The translations under genes were made by a program, and so were the position numbers. From NCBI RefSeq assembly GCF_051020985.1, contig NC_134999.1, positions 930,001 to 994,000 on the forward strand: a stretch of 64,000 bases of DNA, in the 5' to 3' direction. Source of the stretch: Nomia melanderi (Eukaryota; Arthropoda; Insecta; Hymenoptera; Halictidae). The notes under the pieces are model-generated. The model had not been told where the DNA came from and searched no databases. It saw only the letters and a list, made by a program, of their open reading frames with translations. Shown here one piece after another: positions 12,808 to 27,344 of this stretch; position 1 is the stretch's first letter, and the number at the start of each line of letters is the position of its first letter.

Positions 12808-15800
12808 GTTTAGTATCATTTCAATCAGAAAAACATAACAAACATGATGGCGAAAGTTTTATTCATTAAAAGTGAGAAATAAAGAAGTTTGATTTTTAAG
12901 TTAAACGTATCAAGCTCATCGTGAGCCTTTAAAGTTGCTGAACGCTTTGACTCTCAGTTTTTCATTCTTTTTCCTTTACTCGCGTTGTTTTTTTTTCTAC
13001 GCCCGCCATGCTAAAATCTTCGTTCCTTGGGCTGGATTCGATTCTATCTTCATAATTGCAACCTTCCGGTCCCGTTGAGTGCTGCAATTATTCAATGTTC
13101 ATTCAATTAAAAGTGTGGTTACACTATATCTAGCTGTCCCAGTGATCAATCGTAAATGTCGTCGAACGGACAAAGTACTGTGGGACCAATGTTTCACTTT
13201 CGAGTCTTTGATGTAATTACCGCAGTAAATTCATTTAAACCGAATTAATAACGAGATCGATGAATCTTTATACTGGGTGAACTTATTTCTTACACAGAAA
13301 AACTTGAATACGACTTTATAAAATCTTGTCTAATGAATTAATTACTTATTGCTATTCGTATTTAAGTTGCACAGTTTTGATACTATTTGATTTTCGATTG
13401 CAGTAAACAATGTAACCCCCGATTTATATCGACTTACTTTCTTGGAATTCATTTCCTCAAAAATGCAAGATTCTGATACTTTTCTTGACATTTTTTTACT
13501 CAAATTCTATGTTTTTCTTTTTTATAACGTGAATTTTGTTTCAAGTAATTTTCGTTTGAAAAGTCCAACCCTTATACTGAATATAAAATCCTGAAATGCA
13601 AATGGACATTGCAGTACGACACAAAAGGATGCATATCTCACTTCATGAAACTGTTTCTGATCGTATTGTAAACTTTATGTTTCGTTCAAAACATGAATAG
13701 AAACTTTTTCTTTTCCGTTTTTTATACTTCATAAGAAATCATTATTTGTATAATTATTTGCATTGCATTTTGTGTGAAAAGAAGCAAAGAAAATTCTGTT
13801 TCTATAGCGAGCATATTGCAATTGAACTTAACGTTGATATTAATGTGAGAAATATACAACGTGTTAATTCAAACATGTAAGCGTATAATACAAAGAGGAA
13901 TATTATTTTCATGATTTTAGTACTCGGATTTTATACTTTCATCTGAATTCGGTATTACGGAATAGCAGATAGAATAATTACGAATGATACGTCAAACAGT
14001 GAAAAATACGTACAATTGATTGACGAATAAATGAATAGGTTTGCATTGACAATCGCTAACGAACAATTTGTTTCTAGTAGAATTGCAGCTGTTCATAAAA
14101 CAAATTGCGAAGATACAAAAGTATTGAATTAATTAGAATACATATGTTTAGAATGAACCAGTATGTTTTTATGACATTAATGTGATCGAAAGGATTCGAA
14201 TATAACTAATTAATAGCTATAGCTGTACAAGCCGAAGAAACAATTTCAAATATTTAACGGATTGAAAGAATGTGTTATATACAATTGATATAGGACAAAT
14301 CAATGATATACTTGCAGACTGTGTATATTTAATTTGAAATGCCTTACTAGGCATTATATATGCGAACGAAATCACAAAAGATATTAAAAATATTATTCAT
14401 TTTTTCAATGTTGTTGGATACAAACTTGGTATAAATTTACTAACGGAATTAAAATAATTTGTTTTTCTATTATACATTAAACTCGTTAACAGCAAAATGG
14501 TATGTTACTTTAAAATTAAGTAAAAATAATATTTATTGGATGTGATATCTTTTTGTCACGTACTGTAGAAATAATAATAATAATGACGACGATGATAGTG
14601 ATAATAATAATGTAACACAGGAAAACATCTATTAGTGTCAAAGCCATTGATAAATTGATTTCGCTGCACTGGCAAGATTTTTATGTCACGATGCCACTTT
14701 ATTTAGAAAGTAACGGTTGAGATCTCGATAATTTAAGCCGCGTATAGTGCTACATATATTTGTATCTTGATGCATGCTCTGGACGATATTCAGATCGGAA
14801 ACAATGCAACGATACATGTACAGTCTTTTAATATCACGACGAATGCAAACTGTACGCACATTTATCGTGCTAGACCGTAAAGGACATGTCTGTCTCGATA
14901 TATTATATGTAATAACATTAATTGTAAAGCTATTGAAATAAGGAAGGAAATTTGCCTGGATCAATAAGAACCAGATTTGTTTCTTCCGACAGCTAAACAG
15001 CGGTACAGATACGTTAAAAAATATGAGAACTGGAGGTGGCTCTTGAACAATTTTTAATATCCTCACAAAAATTTCACGGAATTGTTAAGATTTTACGGAT
15101 ATAGTGACTAGTTAACAGTGGGCAATGACAGGTCACCGTTTCGATGTATGATTCTACGAACGATTTATTTATAAGAATATAACATCACGGGAAGATTCAC
15201 TGTCTAGCAACTAGTTCACCGTCTGATCAGACTGTGCGAAGAAGTTTCAAGAATGGTCCTGTAGACGCCAGTTGATTTATTCTTTACTTCGATCAACCAT
15301 TACGCAATTAGCTTGAAATTCATTCGTTGATTCACTGACCTGCCTATACATTAATCAGCGAATGGGAACCAAAATTCGAAAGGTTACGTCGAGTCTAAGG
15401 TAAAAGCAAATCGATCGGTTACACTTTTCGTCCATTGAAGCTTTCATACGGTGATGTTTCCGTAAGGAAAATTTAACAACGTTAAGAGTAAATCTAACCA
15501 GGTTTTAATCCCTGTTAGGGAAATCATAGGTAATAGATGTAAGGCATTGATTAGGACATATAAAATTGTCCGAGCACTGGCGATAGTTTACTCGAATATT
15601 TCGATAAACGAGAGGATTCATATCCTAAGCTAAGAATAAGACTTGAAAATCTAACGAAAGAAAAGGAGAGAGGGAAGACGCGAGGATATACGTATGAAGC
15701 GAACTACAAAGACATGATGAGGAATTCAGTGGAATTCGCAATGGCAAATGTTCATAGATTGAAGATCGGCGAGGTTAATTAGAATCAACTTAAGCATCAT

Positions 15801-16890
15801 TTAAGAAATACGCGCTCAAGGACCAAGATTTAATTAATTCGAAAAGGGAAGTTAAGAATTTTAACAGGAATCGAACGTAATAAAGATAAAAGGAAATACA
15901 AAACACGAAGATAATGTTTTCAACTGTGAGATATCATTAACTAATTCACTGAATAATCATCTGAATCTAAAACTCGATTAGTAGACGTTTCAAGAAATAT
16001 GAGGGAAAAGATAGAAGTTTTCAACGCTAATATACCTACTTATCAGAAATAATATTTGTCTGAAATTATTACCATGCGAAAGAAGCATTATTTATTCAAA
16101 CAAATCTCCTCTAACAATTAAGGAAATCAATCCCGATATTATTGATCTGATATTAGTCGTTGCACTTACGAATGTTCGTTTCACGTATACGTTTCACTAA
16201 TTTCTCTCGACACAGATACGTCGCCGCTCCAGAAATACATTCGAATCTAGCGATCGACTAATCTGTTACACTTCGATCACAGGTACCAATTTGATCCAGT
16301 AATATTACTTTACAGTTAAAACGACATATTGCAGAGCCTCGATTAATCGGTTTAACCGGAAGGCTGATAGCCTGGATAAATTGAGACCTGAAGCGAAGAA
16401 ACTGAAAATATAGAAATACATTCCGTTTTACGATATGTATGTTTACAAGTAGATACATTCCCTTTTGATTTTATTAAATTTTCACTTAGAAGTGTTTCAT
16501 CATGTTATTTTGCATCTTTAACGGCATTTATTCCGGTGTGTCGTTACATTGTTCCAAATATAGGAAACGTAAGTTCTATCTCGCACTCTTTGCAAGAATT
16601 CCTAACGAAGACGTGAAAAAGATAATAAAGAAAGATGTTATCTATGTGTGCGTCTGTATTTAGCTGGAAATGTCGAAGAACCTATCATGTAATGGACTTT
16701 CTCAATGTTAGGAACAACAAGGCGACATATTCAAAGGTGTTACATGCGTGCATAAAGGTGCATCATTCTACATTCTGTAAACTGTAAAAGTAAACTTGGC
16801 TATCATGTTTTATGTGATACATACGTTTCTGTTACCGAAAGTGACAAGTTATGCAGTAGTGAATTTTGAATGCCTTATTTTTTACATAAT
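12808..16890. other. Gene-free AT-rich stretch
   Basis: No gene supported. The 126-codon frame at 14686-15066 (-) has no recognisable domain, splice context or composition shift. Short ATA/ATG-rich runs occur at 14568-14612. Confidence 0.55.
12878..12883 (+). promoter_or_regulatory. Candidate poly(A) signal AATAAA
   Basis: This is the first clear AATAAA I noticed downstream of the 289-residue reading frame, about 1.25 kb past its stop. If it is used, the 3' UTR would include the palindromic MITE at 12100-12807. AATAAA is frequent by chance in such AT-rich DNA, so this is weak. Confidence 0.2.
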
Positions 16891-16894
16891 CCTA

Positions 16895-17020
16895 TTATAC
16901 CAGATAACCGAGACTCTGAGTAATCAAGACTACGGATAATCGAGGTCCCATTGTATCGAATTTTCATCGAATTTTCATCGAATTTTCATCGAATTCCATA
17001 CAATGACACACCTCGTTCAA
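16895..17020. repeat. pogo/Tigger-like terminus with 11-bp tandem array in a hairpin
   Basis: The segment 16901-16952 read on the - strand begins CAATGGGACCTCGATTATCC and repeats CGATTATCCG / TGATTACTCAG / CGGTTATCTGG-like units, as in pogo/Tigger-type terminal repeats (family knowledge). It is followed by about 3.5 copies of ATCGAATTTTC (16955-16996). The array is then closed by an inverted copy of the flank: CGAGGT-CATTGTAT at 16941-16956 pairs with ATACAATG-ACCTCG at 16998-17015. No transposase is nearby. Confidence 0.45.
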
Positions 17021-18217
17021 TGATTCATCAAAGACAGCGATTGTAGACGTTTAAATAAAATTTCTGATTCGAGTAACAGTGAATAACGTATTAGAAATGA
17101 ATAATGTTAGAGTATATCATGAACGACGTATAATTTCAAGTGATTTCGATCAAAGCTAATGGATGGGTACATAGTTTATTCAAACTGTTTCAACTTAAAT
17201 AATTGTTAAGTATTTATGTAACTGGAGCATGTATTATTTTGTATTAGCTTAAAAGATAGCCAATCAGTAGACAATCACTGTTTTCTGATTCTGTTCTTGT
17301 AGTTTAAGTTATCTTTAAATAATACGTTTTACTGGATGTAATCTATCGGAATATCGTCAATGTGTAACATTCATAATGTTTTAGCGAACTTTGTCCGTGC
17401 TGTGAAAATTGATTACCAGATAAGGTCAAATTTGAACTATTTGTTGGTAATTCTTAATAACTAAAGGATTTTTGTCAATCGACAAAGCTGTTCGAATACG
17501 ATGCAACATGGTGTTTTTTGTTGCAGAACTTAAATGATCCATCGATTTGAGATTATTACTCTTGAATGTTGTTCTTATGGCCGTCTCTAGTCACTACAGA
17601 CCAGAGAATAGTCCCATGCAGCCCGATAGTTGTGCAGTTTATCCTCTTGAGTAGATAATATTTATAGGCGTCCGGTCTCAAGCGTATACTGTATACAGGT
17701 CTGAGAACTACTTTCGAGGGTTGCTCTCGTCTCGACGCGGACTTGTAATTTTATAATTTTATAATTTTATAATTTTATAATCTTAGTTTTAACCTTAGGA
17801 AGATCAAGTAACTTATCTCTGTAACGAACCATTTCTTTTCTTTTATTGTTTACTTTCCAGACTAGCGATAACGCGTTTTTAATCTTTTGGTTATGTCTTT
17901 AGTCTTCTCTAATTCTTTAGTCTTCCTATGGTTAAACTTCCTTTTGTTCTCTCGTTTTTTTGCGTATGTCCACCGATAATTCTATACCGAATTAAATGTA
18001 CATAAATGCATTTTCAACGGATGTGTCCGATTTCACATACATTGCATTTCAAATCATCAGATGAGACAGCTTCGATCCGTTTGGTGTTCCAAAGTCACTT
18101 GTACGGAACATTTAGTGTCCAGTGACTGATAAAGCAGTACTGTTAAGATAGCTTGTAATTTTAATATTCTATATTCCATTTTATAATGTCTTGGGTATTT
18201 AATTATGATACATAAAT

Positions 18218-18250
<33 letters not shown>

Positions 18251-18637
18251 CGCTAGCTTTAGACGGCAGGATTTTCGAAAACGACTTGGTCAAACATCCA
18301 TTTGCGATTCGATAACGCTTTCACGTAAGTGAAGTGGTTGAATGAATTTTATTAAATGCGCCAGTAGAACACTTAAAACATTTTCAGTTATCGGTCGTTT
18401 TCGAATATCTTCAATAAAAAAAAATTGCCACGCTCGGGCGCTACCATTCTGTGATCCAATGAAAAATTAATTAAACTCATACCGAGAATACGTGAATAAT
18501 GTTCTTTCGAAGAATCTTATTCTGTACATATATATTATTATACATCTCTACCTTTTTTAAATTGGTGCACTGTACATTAATAAGTGACAATTGAATAGGG
18601 GAATAGAAGGGGGAGAGAGGGGCGAGAGAGAGGGGGG

Positions 18638-18714
<77 letters not shown>

Positions 18715-21700
18715 TTAAAGTTTAAAAAGAAAGAGAAGAGAGGTAAGACACAGTGTCCAAAGTTTTCGCATTTCACGCATTACCAACTTTTTGTATGCTC
18801 TTGCAAAGCTAAAGGGCAGAAATATATTTGCGAGTGATTTCCGCCAGAAATAATTTTAAGCGAAACAAGCTCAAAAAAACAAATGGGATAGAAAATGAAT
18901 TGATAAGGGATGAGATTTGGTTCGATTGAGTATTGAGTAAAAGTGCCTTTTACGATGTGTTTTATATTTATAGCTTTTCGGTATTGGAGGGAACCAGTTT
19001 TCGATTGATCAGTTCACAATATTTTCTCTTCGTCTTTATCATAATATGAAGAATTATATTTGTAATATCTAATAAACATCTAAGAGAAAATCGAAGTATT
19101 CAGATATTTCGTTTTTAAATTATTTATACTTCTAAAAACAATTGCCGAAGAAAAATAATATCCCATGCATTAGAATACGTTAAATGAATTTTGATTTTTA
19201 ATTTTAAATTTATACGAATAATAGAGTAACGATGAGGAACACTTGAACCCTCGAACAGGTGCTAATTTAACAATTGTGTACAGTAATCTGGGGAACACAA
19301 TATTTACAAGTCATGTTATATCGCATATATTCATATATCCTTATATGTTGTTTCGTTACATAATGCATATATTATATTAATAGATAACATAAATACGTAT
19401 GTGTTTTAATTAGATGGTGAATTGACTTCTTCCATTTGTTCGAAACTGAAAGGCTGAAACTTGCAAACTGAATTTAATCATTGTTAATTCAATATTTTTC
19501 ACGTTAATTTAATACTCTATTTATCTTTTTTAATCGTGAACTTACTCTACACTGTAATGATTGTGTAACTTTCGTATTGCGATGTACTACAATAGAATTT
19601 TAATGCATGACAAATCTCTTGTTAATGATACAATACAGTGTGTCTACACCTAAACATAACAAATAATTGTCAGTTCTATTATTGATGGTACGAAAAGTAT
19701 GTTCAACAGAAGTTTTATCTTGTGAGAGGGCACACATTCGGACGGAGGCAAAGTTTCTTTTTAAATTATTAGTTTAAAAGATACTACAGTTCAATTTCAC
19801 TTTTCAAATAGAATTACACATTTTTTCTTAGTCTGTTTGTTAATGCAATTGAATATAAATTCTGCTACCAATGAAATATAATACATACTTTATTTTGTAC
19901 CAAAGCGAAATGTCGACAATTCAATGTTCGAATAGCATAATGGTTCCTTACTGGAATAATTTACATAGTATTTGTAATGAGAAAAGAGTTGGCCACAATT
20001 TAATATGATATCATTGAAATTCATACTCTGCTGATCTAATGTTGATCCTTTAATGACAATGTTTACACATGGCACTTGGAGACTCATTATCAGGCATACA
20101 TTTCCTATAATGGAAGTATCATCAATATTTTTCATTCAAACAAGTTTTGTTCCGTATATTTATATAATAAATATTTTGAAAACCGTTAAAAATGAAACGT
20201 GTATTTCATATGCTGTTAAATGTGTATTTAACAGCATTGACAAATAAGCTAACAATAAATATATAATCCTGTTTAGAAAGAAAAACCTAGCCGTCGTATC
20301 TCTTAAATTAATAATTTTAGAAAAATATATATATATATATATATAGTATCTATATATTATATATATTTATTGTACTAAGTATATATTGTAATACATGTAT
20401 ACCTGTATCTTCTCATGAAAAAGAAGTGCGGCTGTTAAAATGAATGGCTTTCATAGCATATTGATTTTCGTATACACAAATATATTATAATATGAATGTA
20501 AATTCTTTCTACTTACGATTGGTATATTGAACACATTTGTAAAGTGAGAAAACTTTAAGCTTTAAAAGGAAGTGATAATTTGTTCAAAGGTTTCTTGAAG
20601 AAATCACTACCAAATCAGTAAAGTAATACATGTGAAATAATGACAGAAGTGACAGTCACAATCTGTACTTTTTCGGGATGATTCTTATCTTCTTATCCTT
20701 TCGAATTTTTCACAGCTGTTAAATAATACATTGCATGATTTCAGAAGTTTCGAAGGGAATATGTTTGGTTCGCCTATATTTTAAGAAAGTTTATCATAAA
20801 TGAAATACACGAACGAGGAAGCGTAATATTTATGAAACCAAACATAAATTGTTTACAGTTATGAAATGTAGAGTAAATCACAGGAGCATTTGTCCCATCA
20901 TAATTATTGAATTCACAGAATTATAACTTACAGTTTTAAAAAAATAAACTCGAAGTCCATTGACGATTAGTAACAACCGTTCGTCCAATGCACTTGAATT
21001 TTATAGTATACGGACACCAGGAGTGGGGTAAAAATGTGATCCTTGGTATACTTCGAATATTTTCTTTCAAAAAATTGGTTCTCATATTCTTCGACGATAT
21101 ACATTCTGAAATGTTTATAAATGGGAATAAACACATATTTTTTTCAACGAACAATTCATTGTAATATAAATGAAAATTTAATACATGGCCACACATTCCA
21201 CATGATAAAGGTATTCTCACAATTTACATACACCTAATAAATGTATTACTGGAATTTGATATTTCCATAGTTGAACTTGATAATACTTTTCGCTTGGCTG
21301 GTTATACTTTGAAGTATCATTATTTGTACTATTGCTGTAGTATCCTAAATTTCTTTTACTTTTTCTATTGAATATTCTGTATTTAAAATTTCTGAACCTT
21401 TGAATTTTTCTAAAAAAATGTGGCATCGTGAAAAGTTTGTATCGTTTGATAACATGAACTACGTCTTTGGAAACGCTGTCGAATGTAATGAATTTCTAAT
21501 TAAAGTTTGATAGCATTTAGTGTCGAGTAAATTCTGAATGTATTCAAATACTTCTTAGGAAATATATAAATGAGTGCAGTTACATTCTTACTGAAATATC
21601 ATTAGCTACATAATAATTCTAAGGCAATGACAGAAGCGGTGGAAAACCGGTTGTGTTGGAAACGTTTCTATCTATAATATTACCAAGTTAACAGATACAA

Positions 21701-24700
21701 AAAATTAGGCCATATGTTTATCAGTTATGAAAATTAAAATTATTTTATGATTCGTTGATAATACTAGATTGTCGTTTCTTTAACATATATTTACAAACAT
21801 TTTCACCTCACACAGACACAAATTGTATGAATATGAATATTTTCGTGGATAATATATCTAGCTTATTTATTAAAATTTTCTTTCATTCTTATTAATAAAT
21901 ATTTCAAAATGTACATTAAGTTAATATTTTGAAAAATAGATTTTCGATAAATGTTGTTCAGTATTATTCATGTCGACGACCTGAACAGTTTCTTTTAATA
22001 TTTTCATGCATAAATCGCATTACACAATTCCACTGATCATATTTCAAGAATTTTTAGATCAGTGTAGAAATTTCTATTTTGAAAACATTTTATTCTATAT
22101 TTGTTAAAATCTTCGTTCCTTGCTTTTCCCTCTAGTGTCATATTATTTCGTACAACTAATATTTACTAATAAAACTTAAATAATAATTATGACGAACAAC
22201 GATAATGTTTGTAAAAGTAAAAGTTTACAGACAGTTTTTGATTGTTGCAATTTCCAGTTCTTACAATTTATATCTATTACGTAATTTTTCGAAATTTTAA
22301 GTAAAATTCCTATTATTTAACATAGTTTATATGATTTGAAAACATAATCATTTACTTTGTGAAAAATAAACGGAGATACACAAACTGTTAGAGATTACGT
22401 ATTTCATATCACAATCTTCAAGCACCTACTTATATGAGGTCAAAAAAATATTCGAATGCTCTCAAATGAAATGTTAAAATATAATATTGAAAGAATGTAA
22501 TAAAAATTATGAGTTTGAAAATGCTTTTATATTACAAGTGATATGTAAGTGTTGCATTTAAATATTCAAAATAACAAGATTTTCCTTAGTAACACGAACT
22601 ATACGAACGTGACAAAAGAACAGGCACGACCAAATATTAATCAATTATTTAGCACGTAATATTCTTAATATTTCTTTAACATACTGCGAGTACTTATCAG
22701 GCCTTTAAAACTAAATTGGATACTGTCTATTAAACTATCAGTAAGATTTTTCGAAAATATTGATGTTTGATAATTAAAAATTTCTGGACCCCGCTTTTTA
22801 ATGCGTCAAGCGCGTAGCATCTTTTAATTTTTATCTTTATATCACTTGATGTCGTTAACTGTTGATCGTCAATCACTCGTGAACGGCACGGCGCGTAATG
22901 CATCAAACGCATAGATAGAATTGAGACTAACTTGATGTCTGGGTCTTCTGAAGGTACTCTCCATGTGTGTGGTATGTTATATACAAGAAAAGTAAAGAAA
23001 GGTATTAAATTCAAACAAAAAAGTAAGTCGAACAGACAAAGTTGTATTCCTGTACAAAGAATTATCATGTATATATGTATACCATTCAAACTAGAAATAT
23101 TGAGCATTTTATTTGAAAATATTTGATTATTTTTGCGGTTTACTGTACCTACACTTTTCTGAAAGTTGGTCAAAAGTATAATTAAAATGTTAAATACGTA
23201 GATATTAATTTATTTACATTTTTTATGAATTTCTCTGTACTATCTGTTGAAAAATTGAATATTTCTTATTGTACTTTTTTAAAAGGCAGAATAAAAGCCA
23301 CTGATGCAATGATGTTCTTCTAAGAAAAATTACAAATACTAATCGTGCTTTTAAAGAATTACGTATAAACTTTTCGAGAACTCTGTACAAAGAGTTCATA
23401 CATGAGTTCAAATTTATCTATACGTGAATGCCGCTGAACATGATAACTATACACGCTATTATTGCCATTCAAATACTTCTACAAAAAACAACATTCTTAT
23501 CTACATTTATAAAATCATTTTATTGTCGTTTTAAAACAAAAATTTACAAAATCCTGCTTATACAAAATTTATAAAAATAATATATCTCTTTCCACTGATT
23601 ACTTCAAGCTTTTCGTGGCATACCACAATGACATACGGTATGAGACGTCTAAAATAAAAACAGATAAATTATTCAAATGTCTTGTTTGAATCTCTTCAGA
23701 TATTTTTAGCAGATGTTTTAAAAGATGGTAAAGTAAATGCAGCTTAGGTTTCGTATACAAATTATTAACAATTAACGACATTGGTTTCGTGTTATTCTAT
23801 CTTCAGTAGCATTATTTTCATATCAATATAATAGTTTGACGAGTGTAGATGTCGAAAAGATTTTAATACCTTGGTAATCCAAAATTCAGATAAAATATCA
23901 TGTCATAAATGAGCATGATAGATATTATTGTATTTAGCGGTATGCACTTATATATATATATACATTTGCAATATAAATCTATAGCCTAAAACAAAAAAGA
24001 ATAGTACACATTCTTTATCTTTCATTCTCCTTTCATTTTGCAGATATACGAAAGAAAGTCCGTATTGCGTGCGTCTTATTTATTACACATTTTATTACAT
24101 ACTTAATTATGAATAAAAATACGGAAAATCCCTATGATGGAATATGGTTTACGAAAAGTAGGAAAAGAAACCTAAACTTGGTGGGACAAAATGATAACAC
24201 ATTATACGCGCAAGATATCTAATAACACAATTAAATGGTTTATTAATATCCTATAATACCTTCTTCGTTGTGTGACAAAATGTATTAAACATTTTAGTAT
24301 TTATGTATATAGTTTTTTTAAAATTTTTTCTTGCGGTAAATTACTACCATTGGTCTAGAATTTTGTATTTCTACTTTTCCGCTATTTAGAAATGTCTTGT
24401 TTTTGGAAATTTTTCTAATTAAACTTGTTCAATTATTCTCTATATTGTTCTCAATAATCAAGATCCATAACTTTCATATTTTTATAGAAAGAACATCTTG
24501 ATTGTAGGAATCAACGTATTACCGTGTTGAAAAATCCAGTTTTTCTTTGCATTGGGAACGCATGTTCTGTCAAATGTTCATCTATTAATGTGATGCGTTT
24601 TAGTTATTGGTACAATTCGATAAAAATGAATGTCTGTCTTTGTGCTACAATAATTTTCGTTTGTACTTCATTAACTACTTTGTACTTCGTTTCTGCTTCA

Positions 24701-26236
24701 TTAATTTAATAGTTCGTTTTTGTAGTTCTGTCAGCAATAGTATAGCAGATTCCTTCTTTTCATAATTTTTTTCAAACTTCAAATTTGTAAGACAGAATAC
24801 TTCTCTAAACGGAATGGCAGTGTTTGTGAATTTTACCATTATTTAACAATTTTGCTCGAATCATTTTCATGAAAAATGAAACACTGCAATATTGGATTCG
24901 AGCACATCCTATATATCCAGTTTCGCAAGTGTCTTGTTAGTACCTAACAGGAAATTTAAGAAGCATGAACACTTCAAGTATGCAGTCATTTTATTTCTTT
25001 GGTCGTAGCTACTATCTATATTCTATGAAAGTGATTTTTTATACGTTTACGTAGAATAAATTATGTATTTTACCTAGGGTGCACCAAATTCTGTCCTGAA
25101 CTGTAGATTTCGATCGGTTATCGTCTCCATAAGCATTAATCGAGCATTCAAGATCAGATACGTTTCCCGGTATACAATAATAATCCCCTTTCCCTCCCCT
25201 AACAATGCATTATGATCGCTAGATTATCATTATATTTGTATATAGTCAATCACAAGCTTTCTAGATTTATAGAATAGATTTGGACAAAAATTATATAAAT
25301 TAGGTGGAACTGTATGTAACTATTTGCTTACGGCGTAATAATTGTAATATGGACGATGATAATGCTATTTGAAAAACTTGACAAACGTAATACAAAAACA
25401 GATTTTTAAAAATTTGTATAATTTCGCTTACCATACTAACTTACATACTTACTTTAGTCTATTTCTTGCACAAATAAGTGGTATACATCTTTCCTCCAGT
25501 AAAAAAATTGATCATTTCAGAATTATTTATAACGTATTGATATTTAAGCGAATTTTCTATGAATGTAATTTTATAGCTCACAATAATATTACATTGCATC
25601 TTTTATTTGCATTTTTCGAAATTGTTAGTATCTTTGGATTTCTAACTATAATGGTTGCTTTTGTAATGATATATTTATTAATTTGTCATCTTTATATTTA
25701 ATCATAATATACCAAACAACCGATATATCTAATCTTCAGCATTCCTAATATTTCGTTCCATTTTAAATTAAAGATTATGTAACTTTAAAATGAAAGTAAT
25801 TATCTTTCAAAACATGTACCTCTGTATATACTGTTTCATTACCTTCATGAAAGTGTGTATAACTGATGCAGTAGTACATAATAAGGGGGAGGGGGTGATT
25901 ATGACACACCATATCCTTCCATTTTGATGAAAACAATTCATAATCAGATTTACATTTTATTGTTCTACACGCGTTAGAAAGATACAGCATTGGATTTTGC
26001 GAGTAAAAGCGATCTTTGTGTTTCACAAATCAAGGCTGTGACAACGAAGTCGTGAGTCGGTATCATAAAACCAATGTCCCTTCCTTTATGGATTATCGCA
26101 GTACGGGGTTGTCGTCGCAGATCTTTACAGAGGCAAAATTTCGAAAAGTTCACTTTCTCTAAATTCGAAATTATATATTGCACACTATTTTCGGTTTCTT
26201 CGAATTGAATATTCTTCGGAACATGTATATGTATAC
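17021..26236. other. Long gene-free AT-rich stretch with simple repeats
   Basis: No coding region can be supported over about 9 kb. Open frames at 20053-20247, 20936-21426, 22730-23173 and 25369-25701 are low-complexity AT-rich frames without domains. Simple repeats present: four TTTATAATT-like units near 17747-17782, (TA)n at 18225-18243 and 20324-20345, and the (GA)n tract listed separately. Confidence 0.55.
18640..18710. repeat. (GA)n microsatellite, about 35 units
   Basis: A pure AG dinucleotide tract about 70 bases long, preceded by an imperfect G/A-rich lead-in from 18598. It creates spurious Arg-Glu and Ser-Leu open frames on the two strands. Confidence 0.95.
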
Positions 26237-26594
26237 AATATGCACGCCGCGTCTGTGCCGGCTACCCACAAGCTAAAAGTGCACAGGGGCGGGAGGACAC
26301 TTCCAGGAAACATAATAGTCGTATCTTTATGTCCTTAAGATTCTATAAATGTAAGAAGCCGTCAAAAGAAAATTTGACGCTAATATTCGTTGCATCTCAC
26401 TTCATCGCATTCCGTTCCATCTGTTTTCTTTGTTGCGCGGCAAAGTCAATAACAACAATACGTCATACCCAAGGCAAGTCGTCGCTGTTGTTCTATAGTT
26501 ATTGACACGAGCATTCTAAGAGAAGGGAAGTCCCCTTGCCCCTGTGACTATTCACTATCAGAGTACTTAGTTGACACAGACGTGGCACCACAGT
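26237..26594. mobile_element. MITE of family D
   Basis: Inverted ends: 26247-26292 carries CGTCTGTGCC and AAGCTAAAAGTGCACAGGGG; the right end read on the - strand carries CCACGTCTGTGTC, GTCACAGGGGCAAGGGGAC and AGAATGCTCGTGTCAA. The right end matches the left end of the element at 53596. The centre (26395-26460) holds CATCTCACTTCATCGCATTCCG, also found in related copies near 37050 and 38015. No transposase. Confidence 0.65.
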
Positions 26595-27090
26595 GGGTCA
26601 AAATCGTAAAACCCGGAGTAAATTCATATTTCTGTTATATTTATATCAATAATTAGGATTTTTGGCGTCGAAAAATCTGATTTTGGTCTTAGTTTTCTTT
26701 TTTAGTACGATGAAAAACTACCCTTATAAAACTACCCTTGCGGTGGGTGTTTTAACCTGAGAAAATGAAACATCGCCAATTGATTCAGAATGTGATTTTA
26801 AGTAAAAAATATTACATAAATATAACCTCAAAATTTAATAATTAAAGAGTTATTGTTAACAAAAGATAAAATTCCTGTTGATTTTTACATGTTCGAGCGT
26901 CCTGGACTAATTTTGAACGATTACAAGCTCTTAGAATGGGAAATATGTATATCGATTTATAGTATACGGAGTACTAGCATTATTAAAGAAATGTTAGTGA
27001 AATGCTTAAGTGTTAGCGATTTTGTAATAGAAACTATTCATAAAGATCATACAAGGCAACGAAGGTATTGGAAACTGAGGAAAGTGAAGG

Positions 27091-27344
27091 ACCGCCTCAC
27101 ACGTTCGCTATCAGCGTCACATATTTGTAACGGCCGTAATCCTATATTTTATATAATGAAAATGAAAGTAGTCCTATAGATACTGCTATTAGGAATTATA
27201 AACTACGACATTATATTTAGGAACTCAACGACTCGTTTCAGTTTCATTTTTTTAATATTTTGTTTAGAAGATTTACTGGATTGAAGAAAATATTATAATT
27301 GAGGAGACCGCCACCGAAATAAGCGCTGATAGCGAACGCGTTAA
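27091..27344. mobile_element. piggyBac-type MITE
   Basis: Inverted ends CGTTCGCTATCAGCG (27102-27116) and CGCTGATAGCGAACG (27324-27338). The right end abuts TTAA at 27341-27344; the left TTAA is mutated. The short TIR with TTAA fits piggyBac-type MITEs. The end of the open frame 26853-27179 runs into this element, which argues against it being a host gene. Confidence 0.5.

Noticed and set aside
18477..18837. Open frames of 99 and 66 codons on opposite strands
   Set aside because: Both are created by the (GA)n microsatellite, giving Ser-Leu and Arg-Glu runs.
22730..23173. 147-codon - strand frame, the longest in the AT desert
   Set aside because: AT-driven residue composition, no domain, no splice context, no composition shift. 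A weak inverted motif (ATGCGTCAAGCGCGTA) at 22799-22915 was too imperfect to call a MITE.
25369..25701. 110-codon + frame with hydrophobic stretches
   Set aside because: Phe/Ile/Leu richness is what random AT-rich DNA encodes; nothing else supports a gene.
26853..27179. 108-codon + frame, considered as a piggyBac transposase fragment
   Set aside because: I could not find any piggyBac catalytic or Cys-rich motif, and its end runs into a MITE.
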